Part shown: piece by piece, positions 43,517 to 52,069 of the stretch
Position numbering within the stretch: position 1 is the first letter of the stretch
How the letters are laid out: every line of letters begins with the position of its first letter
Assembly: GCF_003002065.1 (NCBI RefSeq)
Contig: NZ_PVZG01000014.1
Coordinates: forward strand, 62,001 to 126,000
Direction of reading: 5' to 3'
Length of the DNA: 64,000 nucleotides
Source of the DNA: Pseudosporangium ferrugineum
GTDB lineage: Bacteria > Actinomycetota > Actinomycetes > Mycobacteriales > Micromonosporaceae
The notes under the pieces: model-generated
What the model saw: only the letters and a program-made list of their open reading frames with translations
Told to the model about the DNA's origin: nothing
Database searches by the model: none
Program-made: the position numbers and the translations under genes

Positions 43517-43936
43517 TCAGTGGACCAGGACTTTGCCGGAGAGCTGGTCGTCGGCGCCGGGCACCGGCGCGGACGGGTCGGAGCCGATGTCCACCAGCCG
43601 GTTCTGCGCGTCGACGTGCGCGACCCGGGGCTCGTACGTGGCCCGCTCGGCCTCGTCCACCTGCTTGAACGACATGATGATGATCAGGTCGCCGACGGAG
43701 ACGAGCCGGGCGGCGGCGCCGTTGATCCCGATCACGCCGGAACCCGCCGCGCCCTCGATCACGTACGTCACGAGCCGCGCGCCGTTGTCGATGTCGACCA
43801 CCTGGACCTGCTCGCCCTCGACGAGGTCCACGGCGTCCATCAGGGTCCTGTCGATGGTGATGGAGCCGACGTAGTGCAGGTCTGCCTGGGTCACGGTGGC
43901 GCGGTGGATCTTGCCACCGAGCAGGGTCCGCTGCAT
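43517..43936 (-). CDS. panD: Aspartate 1-decarboxylase
   Basis: 139 residues. The self-cleavage site is YVGSITID with Gly24-Ser25 giving the pyruvoyl cofactor; KIHRATVTQADLHY carries Lys9 and the conserved His11. Makes beta-alanine for pantothenate and CoA. GGAGG lies nine bases before the ATG. It adjoins the siderophore-binding protein gene across an iron box; a beta-alanine role in the siderophore is possible but not suggested by the modules read here. Confidence 0.95.
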   Translation of the reverse strand: MQRTLLGGKIHRATVTQADLHYVGSITIDRTLMDAVDLVEGEQVQVVDIDNGARLVTYVIEGAAGSGVIGINGAAARLVSVGDLIIIMSFKQVDEAERATYEPRVAHVDAQNRLVDIGSDPSAPVPGADDQLSGKVLVH

Positions 43937-43985
43937 GGCTGTGGTCCTCCAGAAAAAGGGTGGGGGCGAACCCCGGGGAGCGAAG

Positions 43986-44004
43986 CGAAGTTAGCCTAAC
44001 CTAA
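43986..44004. promoter_or_regulatory. Iron box upstream of the siderophore-binding protein
   Basis: CGAAGTTAGCCTAACCTAA shares TTAGCCTAACCTAA with the box at 38947. It lies 44 bp before the start of the Fe-siderophore binding protein and may also influence the divergent panD gene. Confidence 0.83.
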
Positions 44005-44047
44005 CCTACAGGTCGAGCCAACGGACCCCCGATCATCAGGAGCGCCC

Positions 44048-45064
44048 ATGACCCCCCGTACCCGACGCTGGCGACGGGTCCTCACCGTCGCCACGGCCGG
44101 CCTGCTCGCCGCCACGACCGCCACCGCCTGCGCAGCCGACGACGACGAGCCCGCCACCCCGGCGGCGTCGGGCGCGGCCGCGGCGGCCTTCCCGGTGACG
44201 ATCGAGCACAAGTTCGGCTCGACCACCATCGAGAAGCAGCCCACCCGCGTCGTCACCGTCGGCTGGAACGACCAGGACCCGGTCCTCGCCCTCGGCGTCG
44301 TGCCGGTCAGCACCCGCGAATGGTTCACCGAATACCCGGCGTACCCGTGGGTGCAGTCGGCCCTCGGCGGCCAGAAGATCAGCACCTTCTCCGCCGAGAT
44401 GAACTTCGAGGCGATCATCAAGCAGCAGCCCGACCTGATCCTCGGCATCTACGAGACGATCACCAAGGAGACGTACGAGAAGCTGTCCCAGATCGCCCCC
44501 ACGGTCATCCAGTCCAGCGCGTACGCCGACGAGCAGACCCCCTGGGACGTGCAGACCCTGACCACCGGCAAGGCGCTCGGCAAGCCGGCCGAGGCCCAGG
44601 CCCTGGTCGACAAGGTCAACGCGAAGATCGCCGAGGCCAAGCAGGCCAACCCCCAGTTCGCCGGCAAGACCCTGGTCGTCGACTTCGGCCCGGAGAAGGG
44701 CCAGCACTGGCTGATCCCGGCCAAGGACCCCCGCCGGGCCCTCTTCGACGCCCTCGGCTTCGCGGCCCAGACCGAGAAGGACGAGATCAGCGAGGAACGC
44801 CTCGACCTGCTGGACCGCGACGTGCTGTTCGTCAACGGCGCGACCAAGAAGGACATGCTGACCTCCCCGGCCTTCAGCCGGCTGAAGGTGGTGACCGAGG
44901 ACCGCACCCTCTACACGTCCTTCTCGACGCCGCTGGGCGGGGCCCTGGCCTACAGCGGACCGAACGCGCTGCTGTACGCCCTCGACGTGCTGGTGCCTCA
45001 GCTCAAGAACGCCACGGACGGCGACAAGGCGACCGCGGTGACGGACCTCTCCAACGCCGCCTGA
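44048..45064 (+). CDS. Ferri-siderophore ABC transporter substrate-binding lipoprotein
   Basis: 338 residues. Signal peptide with a Cys-containing end (TATACAADDDE) and the FecB/FepB-type fold: KFGSTTIEKQPTRVVTVGWNDQDPVLALGVVPVS, MNFEAIIKQQPDLILGIYETITKETYEKLSQIAPTV, then the C-lobe VLFVNGATKKDMLTSP. AGGAG before the ATG. Brings the iron-loaded siderophore to a permease that is not in the window. Iron box upstream and a strong terminator after. Confidence 0.93.
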   Translation: MTPRTRRWRRVLTVATAGLLAATTATACAADDDEPATPAASGAAAAAFPVTIEHKFGSTTIEKQPTRVVTVGWNDQDPVLALGVVPVSTREWFTEYPAYPWVQSALGGQKISTFSAEMNFEAIIKQQPDLILGIYETITKETYEKLSQIAPTVIQSSAYADEQTPWDVQTLTTGKALGKPAEAQALVDKVNAKIAEAKQANPQFAGKTLVVDFGPEKGQHWLIPAKDPRRALFDALGFAAQTEKDEISEERLDLLDRDVLFVNGATKKDMLTSPAFSRLKVVTEDRTLYTSFSTPLGGALAYSGPNALLYALDVLVPQLKNATDGDKATAVTDLSNAA

Positions 45065-45071
45065 CACCACC

Positions 45072-45108
45072 CGTAGCAGGGACGGCCATCGGCGCCGTTC
45101 CTGCTACG
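45072..45108 (+). terminator. Long-stem terminator after the siderophore-binding gene
   Basis: CGTAGCAGGGACGGC pairs with GCCGTTCCTGCTACG over 15 bp (one G-T pair) across a 7-nt loop, beginning eight bases after the stop codon. Confidence 0.85.
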
Positions 45109-45209
45109 CGGCTCGGCAGCGATCCGCCCCGGCGCACTGCGCCTGGCACGTGGCTGTGATCGTCGCCGTGAGCGAGCCGGTGTCCGTCGTGAGGTCACGC
45201 GATGTCAGG

Positions 45210-46088
45210 TCATTGCGCAACATCAGCCGTCTGTCCTTCCTGTGTCGAGGGCTGACCGACGTCGCGGGTGGCGAGGGTTATAAGGGTCAGGGCGCCGTAG
45301 GCGACAGCTTGATCGGCTCCGATCTGCGGGCGGGGTTCGCGGTCGGGATGCCAGTCCACGACGGAGACCACGCCTGGTTCCAGCAACTCGAGCCCGTCGA
45401 GCAGCGCGGTGAGCTGATCGTGGGTCCGGGCGCGGAAGGGTCCGTGGCCGGCGCCGGGGTCAGCGAGTTTCGCCAGCCTGTCGGCTTGGTCGGCCGACAG
45501 CGGGTCGAAGGTCACGTGCGACACCGCGACGTACGAGCCGGGTGGCAGTGCGGTCCTGAGGTGGTCGAGGGCGTCGTAGGCATGCTGGTCGTCGGGGACA
45601 AAATGCAGCACGGCCAGTAGCAGGACCGCGACCGGCTTGGTGAAGTCGATGAGGTCTCGTACCGTGTCGTCGGCCAGAATCGCGTCCAGGTCGTTCAAGC
45701 CGCCGGACCTGAAGTGGGCGGCCCCGTCGGGGTGGCTGGTCAGCAGGGCGCGGGCGTGGGCGCCAACGAGGGGGTCGGGGTCGACGTAGACGACGCGGGT
45801 GGTGGGGTCGACTGCTTGGGCGATCTCGGGCACGTTCGGTGCATGTGGCAGCCCGCATCCGATGTCGAGAAACTGGCGGACGCCGCAGTCGGCGGCCAGA
45901 TGGTGCACGACCCGCTCAAGGAACCGGCGCAGCTCCCGAGCGGCGAGGTCGACCGACGGTAATTCCTGGCGGATCTGCTGCGCGGAGGCGCGGTCGGACT
46001 CGAAGTTGTCCTTGCCGCCGAGCAGGGCGTCGTAGCGGCGGGCGGCCTGTGGCCGCGTGAGGTCGAGCCATTCTCCAGGCTGGGTCAA
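45210..46088 (-). CDS. DUF574 SAM-dependent methyltransferase, second copy
   Basis: 292 residues from a TTG at 46088 with GGGGAGG eight bases upstream; longer frames lack family similarity. DLTRPQAARRYDALLGGKDNFESDR is the DUF574 start, FLDIGCGLPHAPNVPEIAQAV the SAM loop, VYVDPDPLVGAHARALL and LLLAVLHFVPDDQHAYDAL further motifs. Related in plan to the enzyme at 42275 but clearly divergent. Acceptor unknown. Confidence 0.85.
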   Translation of the reverse strand: MTQPGEWLDLTRPQAARRYDALLGGKDNFESDRASAQQIRQELPSVDLAARELRRFLERVVHHLAADCGVRQFLDIGCGLPHAPNVPEIAQAVDPTTRVVYVDPDPLVGAHARALLTSHPDGAAHFRSGGLNDLDAILADDTVRDLIDFTKPVAVLLLAVLHFVPDDQHAYDALDHLRTALPPGSYVAVSHVTFDPLSADQADRLAKLADPGAGHGPFRARTHDQLTALLDGLELLEPGVVSVVDWHPDREPRPQIGADQAVAYGALTLITLATRDVGQPSTQEGQTADVAQ

Positions 46089-46252
46089 GACGACCGCCTC
46101 CCCATCGGTCGTTGCAGCGACGGCGGAGGCTGCCACGCAGCCGATAGCGGCGCATCGCGCTTGGCACGTAGGGCGTTGTACGCCTTGGGCTGCCGAGGGT
46201 CGGTCCTGCTGCGGGGTGGATCGTACAAGGTCAGCAGTGCGGGCGAAGTCAT
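46085..46252 (-). CDS. Possible small ORF ahead of the DUF574 gene
   Basis: 55 codons from ATG 46252 (MTSPALLTLYDPPRSRTDPR...), overlapping the TTG start of the methyltransferase by 4 nt. AAGG nine bases before is a weak ribosome site. It could be a leader peptide providing coupling, or no gene at all. No similarity recognised. Confidence 0.3.
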   Translation of the reverse strand: MTSPALLTLYDPPRSRTDPRQPKAYNALRAKRDAPLSAAWQPPPSLQRPMGRRSS

Positions 46253-46433
46253 GATCAGAGCCTTTGGAAGTGGGCGTTGCGGTGTCGGCCGGGGCGGTTC
46301 GGGCCGGGCGGTGCACCGGTGCTGGGGAGTCCGGCTCACCGCCCGGGTGCGGGTCGCAGTGTTCGGGACGCCGCATCACGGCCGAGGTTGAACGCTTCGT
46401 CGTCCTGGGCCGTCCCTGTCGGGTGAGTAGAGG

Positions 46434-47057
46434 TCAGGTAGCGGGTGGTCGCCACATCGGGTGCAGGGCCGGTCCGTCGCCGCCGATGCGGTAGCTGGCG
46501 CGGGGGCGGTAGCCGTGCCGGGCGTAGAGGCGGGCGTTGCGGGAGCCGGTGGCTTCCAGGTAGGACGGGGTGCCGGTGGCGTCCAGCTCGGCATGATGGT
46601 GGGCGAGCAGGGTGCTGCCGAGGCCGTGGTGTTGCCGGTCGGGGTGGACGGCAAGGAACGCCAGGTAGTGGTGCCACGCGTCGTAGGGGTGATGGCGGTG
46701 CATCACGTCGTCCAAGGCGACGAACCGGTGCTGGTACTGCCCGGTGATATCGGCGAGGCGGGTGTCGTAGTCAGCCGCCACCGGGGGCGGGCCGCCCGCG
46801 ATCGGGTACCAGATCGCCACCGCCACGAGGTCCGTGCTGGCGTCGCCGCTGATCTGAACGTGGCCGTGGTCGAGGGCCTGCTCGGTGAGCAGGGCGAAGT
46901 AGGGCCGGTAGACGCGAGCGCGGGTGTGAAGGTGCGGGATCAGCCACGGGCCGAGGTCGCCGTGCAGGAACGCCTCGACGAGCAGCTCGGCCATCGCGGG
47001 GGCGTCGTCGTAGGTTGCGGAGCGTATGGCGGCGCTGGTGGTGTGCGGCTGCGTCAT
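46434..47057 (-). CDS. GNAT-family N-acetyltransferase
   Basis: 207 residues, start ATG 47057. IRSATYDDAPAMAELLVEAFLHGD opens the fold; LAFLAVHPDRQHHGLGSTLLAHHHAEL is motif A binding acetyl-CoA (Q/RxxGxG/A as QHHGLG), and YLEATGSRNARLYARHGYRP is motif B. Substrate unknown. Five bases after the stop of the APC permease gene, so likely cotranscribed with it. Confidence 0.88.
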   Translation of the reverse strand: MTQPHTTSAAIRSATYDDAPAMAELLVEAFLHGDLGPWLIPHLHTRARVYRPYFALLTEQALDHGHVQISGDASTDLVAVAIWYPIAGGPPPVAADYDTRLADITGQYQHRFVALDDVMHRHHPYDAWHHYLAFLAVHPDRQHHGLGSTLLAHHHAELDATGTPSYLEATGSRNARLYARHGYRPRASYRIGGDGPALHPMWRPPAT

Positions 47058-47062
47058 ACCGG

Positions 47063-48568
47063 TCACCGGCCGGCCGTGACTAACGGGCTGGCCGGTTCGG
47101 TCACAGCACTGTTGGCACCGAGGCCGATCACGGCATACACGTCGGGCCGGCGGGCCTTGAGGACCAGCGCCCACACCGCACCCAGGACGGCGGCGACGGC
47201 GAAGACGCCCGGCAGTTGCCACCGCACCGGTGACGTCGCGCCGACCCCGAGCAGGATCGGCATCTGGACAAGGGTCACCGACAGCACCGCGCCGAGCGCC
47301 ACCGTAGCCAGGGCCGGGGCGAGGATGCCGCGGGCGGTGCCGACGCCGTCACGGTGGCGCGGGTGGAAGAAGTAGACCAACACCGAGACAGACGTGGCGC
47401 ACATAAGGATCAACACGGCCACGCCGCCGAGCACAGTCAGCCAGAAGAACATGCGGGTGAACGGGTCCCAGCCCGCGAGCATGTAGGTCGCGATCACTAT
47501 CAGCGCGATGGCGGTCTGCAGGAGAGACCCGTAGATGGGGGCGCGGGTTTTCGGGCTGGTCTTGCCCAGCGCGGACGGTAGGACACCTTCGCGGCCGAGG
47601 GCGTAGAAATAGCGGGCGGCGGTGTTGTGGAAGGCCAGCAGCGCCGCGAAGAGGCTGGTGACGAACAGCAACTGCCCGAGGGTGATCAGCGCGGCGGGCA
47701 CGTACGGGCTGGACAGGTTGAAGATCAGTTGCGAGCCGTCCGAGGTTGCCCTGGCGACGATCTGGTCCGGGCCGGTGGCTACCGACATCGTCCAAGCGCA
47801 AAATGCGTAGAGCACGCCGATGATCGCCAGCGCGAGGTACGTGGCACGGGCGACGGTCTTCTGCGGGTCCTTGGATTCCTCGCTGAACACCGCTGTGCCC
47901 TCGAAGCCGACGAACCCGGCGATTGCGGTGGCCAGGGCCGCGCCAAGCCCGGCGGTGAACAGGTTGCCCGGCGACAGGGTGGTGAACGAGGTGTTCCCGC
48001 CGGCCGGATGCGAGACCTGCACGATGGCGAGGACGATGGCGACGGCGATCTCGGCGATCAGCAGCACGGCGAGGACGCGGCCGTTGAGGTCGATGCGCCG
48101 CCCGCCGAGGAACGCGATGAGTGCCCAGGCCAGCATGGCCCACATCCACCACGGCGCCGACGTGCCGAGGTGAGCGGTGGCGAAGTCGTGCGCGGCTACC
48201 CCGAACCCGCCGTAGAGGCCGGTCTGCATCAGGTTGTAACCAACGACCGCGACGAACGACCCGGCGACTCCGGCGGGTTTGCCGAGGCCGTGGGTGATGT
48301 AGGTGTAGAACGCTCCCGCGTTGACGACCTTGCGCGACATCGCCACATAGCCGATCGAGAACACCGCCAGGATCAGCGCGACCACGACGTAACCGAGCGG
48401 GATACCGGTGATACCGGTGACGGCGAACCCGGCCGTCGCGCCTCCGGCGACCACCGTCAGCGGGGCGGCGGCGGCCATCACGATCCAGACCAGCGGCCAC
48501 ACACCCAGCCGGGATCTTGCCAATGCCGCTGTCACAGAGCTCGAAGATTCACGACGTGAAGGGGACAC
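47063..48568 (-). CDS. APC-family amino acid permease
   Basis: 501 residues, about 12 membrane segments. VWPLVWIVMAAAAPLTVVAGGATAGFAVTG opens; NAGAFYTYITHGLGKPAGVAG and GFVGFEGTAVFSEESKDPQKTVARATY are the conserved APC helices 3 and 6 motifs (FExxxxFSEE). The GTG at 48568 follows AGGAG at nine bases. Imports an amino acid or amine; specificity unknown. Lies between a GPP34 and a GNAT gene on one strand. Confidence 0.9.
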   Translation of the reverse strand: MSPSRRESSSSVTAALARSRLGVWPLVWIVMAAAAPLTVVAGGATAGFAVTGITGIPLGYVVVALILAVFSIGYVAMSRKVVNAGAFYTYITHGLGKPAGVAGSFVAVVGYNLMQTGLYGGFGVAAHDFATAHLGTSAPWWMWAMLAWALIAFLGGRRIDLNGRVLAVLLIAEIAVAIVLAIVQVSHPAGGNTSFTTLSPGNLFTAGLGAALATAIAGFVGFEGTAVFSEESKDPQKTVARATYLALAIIGVLYAFCAWTMSVATGPDQIVARATSDGSQLIFNLSSPYVPAALITLGQLLFVTSLFAALLAFHNTAARYFYALGREGVLPSALGKTSPKTRAPIYGSLLQTAIALIVIATYMLAGWDPFTRMFFWLTVLGGVAVLILMCATSVSVLVYFFHPRHRDGVGTARGILAPALATVALGAVLSVTLVQMPILLGVGATSPVRWQLPGVFAVAAVLGAVWALVLKARRPDVYAVIGLGANSAVTEPASPLVTAGR

Positions 48569-48624
48569 GTTTGTCGACTCCTAATGAGGGGTTGAACCGG
48601 CCAGGGGGAACGGCGAGTGAGGGG

Positions 48625-49428
48625 TCAGGTCTTGGTGATCACTGCGTCACCGGCAGCGGCGCGGGTGTGGGTGATCAGCTCCCGGATTGGGTCGGCCGCC
48701 GCTGTTAGCAAAGGGCGCATGGCTGTGAAGAAGGCGTCGGCCTCGCCGATGAGCACGACGCGGTGCAGGTCCGCGGCGACCACCAGACCACCGAGCAGGG
48801 TGTCGAAGTCGTCCAGCGGACCACCTCGGCGCAGAAGTCGTGCCAGCCGCGCCCACGGCCACGCGGCGGTGTTCATATCGGTGGGCACATACCGGACGGT
48901 GCGCGCGAAGATCCGCCGCGAGACCTCGGCCCGGAGATGGCCGGCACGCTCTATACGCGCCGCGACTTCCTCGACAGCGCTGCGGCCCAGGTACGCCAAC
49001 CAGGTCCGCACCGGATGCTGCTCGCGCTCGCTGAGAAGCTGGTCCAGCACCGTGTGCGCCAGAACATCCGACGGCGCCGCCCTGTCGCTGACGACGACCA
49101 GCCCACTTCGCACGCTGACGTGCCCTGTCAGTAGCAACTCGCCCAGCAATGCCGCCGCCAGGCCCAGTCCCGCCACGTGCGGGTCGAGCAAGGGTGTGCC
49201 TGTGCTGTCGCGGTGCGCCAGCCGGAACATGTCGTCGGCCAGCAACGGCCACCCTCGGCCCCGCAAGCCGCCGTGCGGCAGCGTCACCGGGTATGACTCC
49301 GCCGAACCGACCGCGTCACCAGGCACGGCATGCCGAGCCCCCGGGCTGCGGGCCGACGTGGACTCGTCGTAGGCGGCCGAGCGTGGGTCATGACGGTGCA
49401 AAGCTCGAGGGTCGTGGTAGTACGCCAC
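48625..49428 (-). CDS. GPP34 (GOLPH3/VPS74-like) protein
   Basis: 267 residues. PLLADDMFRLAHRDSTGTPLLDPHVAGLGLAAALLGELLLTGHVSV is the classic GPP34 start; DVLAHTVLDQLLSEREQHPVRTWLAYLGRSA and ARTVRYVPTDMNTAAWPWARLARLL follow. The eukaryotic relatives bind phosphoinositides at the Golgi; in actinomycetes these proteins are common but of unknown role. GTG start with a weak ribosome site. An N-terminal stretch of 45 residues precedes the domain. Confidence 0.85.
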   Translation of the reverse strand: MAYYHDPRALHRHDPRSAAYDESTSARSPGARHAVPGDAVGSAESYPVTLPHGGLRGRGWPLLADDMFRLAHRDSTGTPLLDPHVAGLGLAAALLGELLLTGHVSVRSGLVVVSDRAAPSDVLAHTVLDQLLSEREQHPVRTWLAYLGRSAVEEVAARIERAGHLRAEVSRRIFARTVRYVPTDMNTAAWPWARLARLLRRGGPLDDFDTLLGGLVVAADLHRVVLIGEADAFFTAMRPLLTAAADPIRELITHTRAAAGDAVITKT

Positions 49429-49440
49429 GCGCCGATCACC

Positions 49441-49674
49441 TCAATTCTTCGAGTCGCCGCCGCGCGGCGAAGAAGGGGAAATACCGTCGAGCAAGGCAGC
49501 CACCTCGTCCCGCTCTCCTTTCGGCTGACGGACGACTGGGAGTCCGTCGCGCCGATGAGACTCACCCGCCGCACCGCCGTCCGGCAGGTACGGCGAGCGA
49601 GGAGCTGCAATGAACGACGTGAGCACCAGGGCACCGAGCGTCACCGCAAGTCCGGTTCCCGGCAAGGCGCCCAA
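49441..49674 (-). CDS. Possible small membrane protein ahead of the GPP34 gene
   Basis: Up to 77 codons from a TTG. One hydrophobic segment (LAVTLGALVLTSFIAAP) is followed by a soluble charged tail (VRQPKGERDEVAALLDGISP). The stop is 12 bp before the GPP34 start. No family recognised; coding is inferred from the good membrane segment and operon position. Confidence 0.4.
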   Translation of the reverse strand: MGALPGTGLAVTLGALVLTSFIAAPRSPYLPDGGAAGESHRRDGLPVVRQPKGERDEVAALLDGISPSSPRGGDSKN

Positions 49675-49807
49675 CGCGCCACTGTGCGCGGCAAAGTCCG
49701 CGTAATCGGCACAACGTGGCGCGTGAAGTGCGGCACGCGCACCGTCCGCGCCACAGTGCGCAAGAGCGCCATAGGCATCCGGACGTGGACGTGATTTGCT
49801 CGCAGGC

Positions 49808-51214
49808 GTGACGTTTTCGGACAGGCTGGATCACCCACACGCCGCCCGTTGCGCTGCCCGGTTGCGGGCACAGGCACCGCAACAGGGATGGTCGCTGCGG
49901 GAACTTGCCCAGGCGATCACGGGGCACTGCGGGCACAGCCGCCTGCGCGCGTACCGCTTCCCCCGGGGCTGGTCGCTGACCCAGGTGATTGACCAGATGG
50001 TCACGGTCGCAGGCGTCGGACAAAGGCTGGTCGCTTCCCGGGTTTCGCGGTGGGAACGCGGCGAAGAGCGTCCGTCGAGCGCCTACCTCGACGGGTTATG
50101 CCGGGTGTACGGCACCGGCCCTGTCGACCTCGGGTTCGCCGCCGACTACAGCGATGCCGCCGACGGCCACCGGCCGCCAGCCCTGGATTCGTCCCGCTCC
50201 CTCGTATCCGGCACGGACTCGCAGGACGTCGCACGTCACGGCACGCATCTCGTGGCGAGCCGAGGCGACCAGATCCGCCGTCGTGTCGACGAAGCCCTCT
50301 CGGGCTCCACGTTGTCCGACAGCACCGTGGCGCACAAGGAAGCCGTCGCGGCCCAGTACGGTCGCACCTACAAGACCCAGCCCGCCACGGTGTTCCTCGA
50401 CAACATCCTCGCCGACCTTGATGACCTGCAGATCCTCACCGACCGCAAGCTGCCCGCTGGCCAGCGCCGGGACCTATGCGCCGTCACCGCTCGCCTCGCA
50501 GGTCTTGTCTCCATGACCATGGTCAACCTTGCCCAGTACCGACACGCCCGCGAATGGGTCCACACCGCCCGATTGGCCGCTGACGAGGCCGGGGACCCCC
50601 TGCTACGCGCCTGGGTCGCTTCCCGTAGCGCCGTTGCAAGTCTGCACCTGGGTGATCCATACGCCGCGATGATGGCAGCCCGTGAAGCGGAACTGCTGAC
50701 GCGGAACCACAGAGCGCCGATCACCGCGATGGCATGGGCGATCCTGGCCCGTGCTGCCGCAACCACGGCCGATGCGCACACCGCCCGCGCTGCACTGCGC
50801 CACGCCGAAGACCTCTACGGCGCCGTCGAACAGATGCCCGACAACACGGCGTACGCGTTCACAGCTGGACAGTTGCACTTCTACCGCTCTCACGCGCTGA
50901 CCACGCTCGGCGAAAGCCGCGCCGCTTGGCAGGCCCAGGACGACGCAATCTCGGCCTTCGGACCCGATGAACACCTTGATCCGAACCTGGTGCGCCTCGA
51001 CCGCGCCTTGTGCATGGTCCACAACGGCGACATCGTTCAAGGAGCTGACTACGCCGCTACCGTCCTGCAGCAGCTGCCCGCTGTGCATCGGCCAGCCATC
51101 GTCTGGCGGCGAGCCCAAGCCGTGGCATACGCCATTCCCGCTGCGCGGCGCAGTACCCCGAGAGTCCGGGCCTTGCATGAGGTCCTCGCCATCGGCGCCG
51201 GACCCGCCCAGTAG
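49808..51214 (+). CDS. XRE-like regulator with TPR-type C-terminal region
   Basis: 468 residues from GTG 49808 (a TTG four codons earlier is possible; no strong ribosome site). LRAQAPQQGWSLRELAQAIT and GQRLVASRVSRWERGEERPSSAYLDGLCRVYG form an HTH with a long insertion. The rest is helical with TPR-like units (LAQYRHAREWVHTARLAADEAGDPLLRAW, DAHTARAALRHAEDLYGAVEQ, DNTAYAFTAGQLHFYRSHALTTLG). Such proteins regulate neighbouring genes in response to peptides or small molecules. Faces away from the GPP34 group. Confidence 0.82.
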   Translation: MTFSDRLDHPHAARCAARLRAQAPQQGWSLRELAQAITGHCGHSRLRAYRFPRGWSLTQVIDQMVTVAGVGQRLVASRVSRWERGEERPSSAYLDGLCRVYGTGPVDLGFAADYSDAADGHRPPALDSSRSLVSGTDSQDVARHGTHLVASRGDQIRRRVDEALSGSTLSDSTVAHKEAVAAQYGRTYKTQPATVFLDNILADLDDLQILTDRKLPAGQRRDLCAVTARLAGLVSMTMVNLAQYRHAREWVHTARLAADEAGDPLLRAWVASRSAVASLHLGDPYAAMMAAREAELLTRNHRAPITAMAWAILARAAATTADAHTARAALRHAEDLYGAVEQMPDNTAYAFTAGQLHFYRSHALTTLGESRAAWQAQDDAISAFGPDEHLDPNLVRLDRALCMVHNGDIVQGADYAATVLQQLPAVHRPAIVWRRAQAVAYAIPAARRSTPRVRALHEVLAIGAGPAQ

Positions 51215-51220
51215 GCCAGC

Positions 51221-51703
51221 ATGATGACCATGACCGAGGACTTCGTGATCCGCGAGTACCGCAACGTCGATCACGCTCAAGTGGCCGCTCTGAACGCGTA
51301 CGGGCTAGCCGCGGCCGGCGTACCCGCCGACGCCGATGTCTACGCCGGCGACCTCGACGACATCGACGCCACCTACCTCACCGGCCGCGGGACCCTGCTC
51401 GTCGGCCAGCTCGGCACCGATGTCGTCGCCATGGGTGCGCTGCGCGAGATCGACCCGGTAACGTGCGAGATCACCCGGATGCGCGTCGCTCCGCACGTCC
51501 AAGGCCGCGGCTACGGCAAGGCCATGCTGGCTCGGCTCGAGGAGATCGCCCGCAGCCACGGCTACCGGCGCGCCACCCTGCTCACAGGTCCCGACCAGCG
51601 CCCCGCCATCGATCTCTACGAGGCGGCGAACTACACCGTCGTCGGAACTGAACGACACGACCTGCTCGTCGGCGTGCGCATGAGCAAACAGCTTGGGGAG
51701 TGA
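51221..51703 (+). CDS. GNAT-family N-acetyltransferase
   Basis: 160 residues, beginning MMTMTEDFVIREYRNVDHAQVAAL; a start at the second or third ATG is equally possible. CEITRMRVAPHVQGRGYGKAMLARLEEIA is motif A with the acetyl-CoA loop QGRGYG; PAIDLYEAANYTVVGTE is motif B. Six bases after the XRE gene, so cotranscribed. Substrate unknown. Confidence 0.88.
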   Translation: MMTMTEDFVIREYRNVDHAQVAALNAYGLAAAGVPADADVYAGDLDDIDATYLTGRGTLLVGQLGTDVVAMGALREIDPVTCEITRMRVAPHVQGRGYGKAMLARLEEIARSHGYRRATLLTGPDQRPAIDLYEAANYTVVGTERHDLLVGVRMSKQLGE

Positions 51704-51704
51704 C

Positions 51705-51960
51705 CAGCGCAAACAGTGGGCGATGCTGTGGGTTGGCCGGATCAGCGAGACGTTGATCCGGCGGCGTATCTCGTTGACGGCCAGTTCGATCATGTCGGTC
51801 TGAGCGGGACGGTCTGCCGGTCGGGCGTCGGCGGCGCAGATCGCGAGGACGGCAAGGGCTGCCGGGGCGAGGGTGGTGGACCAGTGCCAGGACGCCCAGC
51901 GGCGAACCTAGTGCTGATCAAGCCCGACCGTGTCGGCTGGCATAGCCAGGAGCACGCTGA
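51705..51960 (-). pseudogene. Decayed C-terminal part of a transposase
   Basis: The minus strand reads TVGLDQH then a TAG stop, then VRRWASWHWSTTLAPAALAV and LAVNEIRRRINVSLIRPTHS followed by an AHCLRWS end. This order (GLDQHQVRRW..SWHR.TTLA, then ..LTVNEIRRL) is the C-terminus of the DDE transposases common in actinomycetes (IS701/IS4-like). The stop replaces the Gln codon of LDQHQV and the N-terminal two thirds are missing, so it is dead. Confidence 0.7.
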
Positions 51961-52069
51961 TGCTGTGTCCACAAAGCACAGACGATCATGCGGTGGCCGT
52001 CCTCGCTCACACGGGACCCGAGGTCATCTCACGAATGGCGGCTGCCGCTCTAGCCTGCCCAGCAGCTGC
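51961..52069. other. Gap after the NRPS stop
   Basis: About 110 bp between the transposase remnant and the end of the NRPS. A plus-strand frame codes AVLAHTGPEVISRMAAAALACPAAA but has no start or family. No clear terminator hairpin was seen. Confidence 0.4.

Noticed and set aside
43158..43936. panD as a siderophore building-block gene
   Set aside because: The three A-domain codes read Thr, hydroxyornithine and Gly, none for beta-alanine; PanD is needed for CoA in any case. Kept only as a possibility until the missing module is seen.
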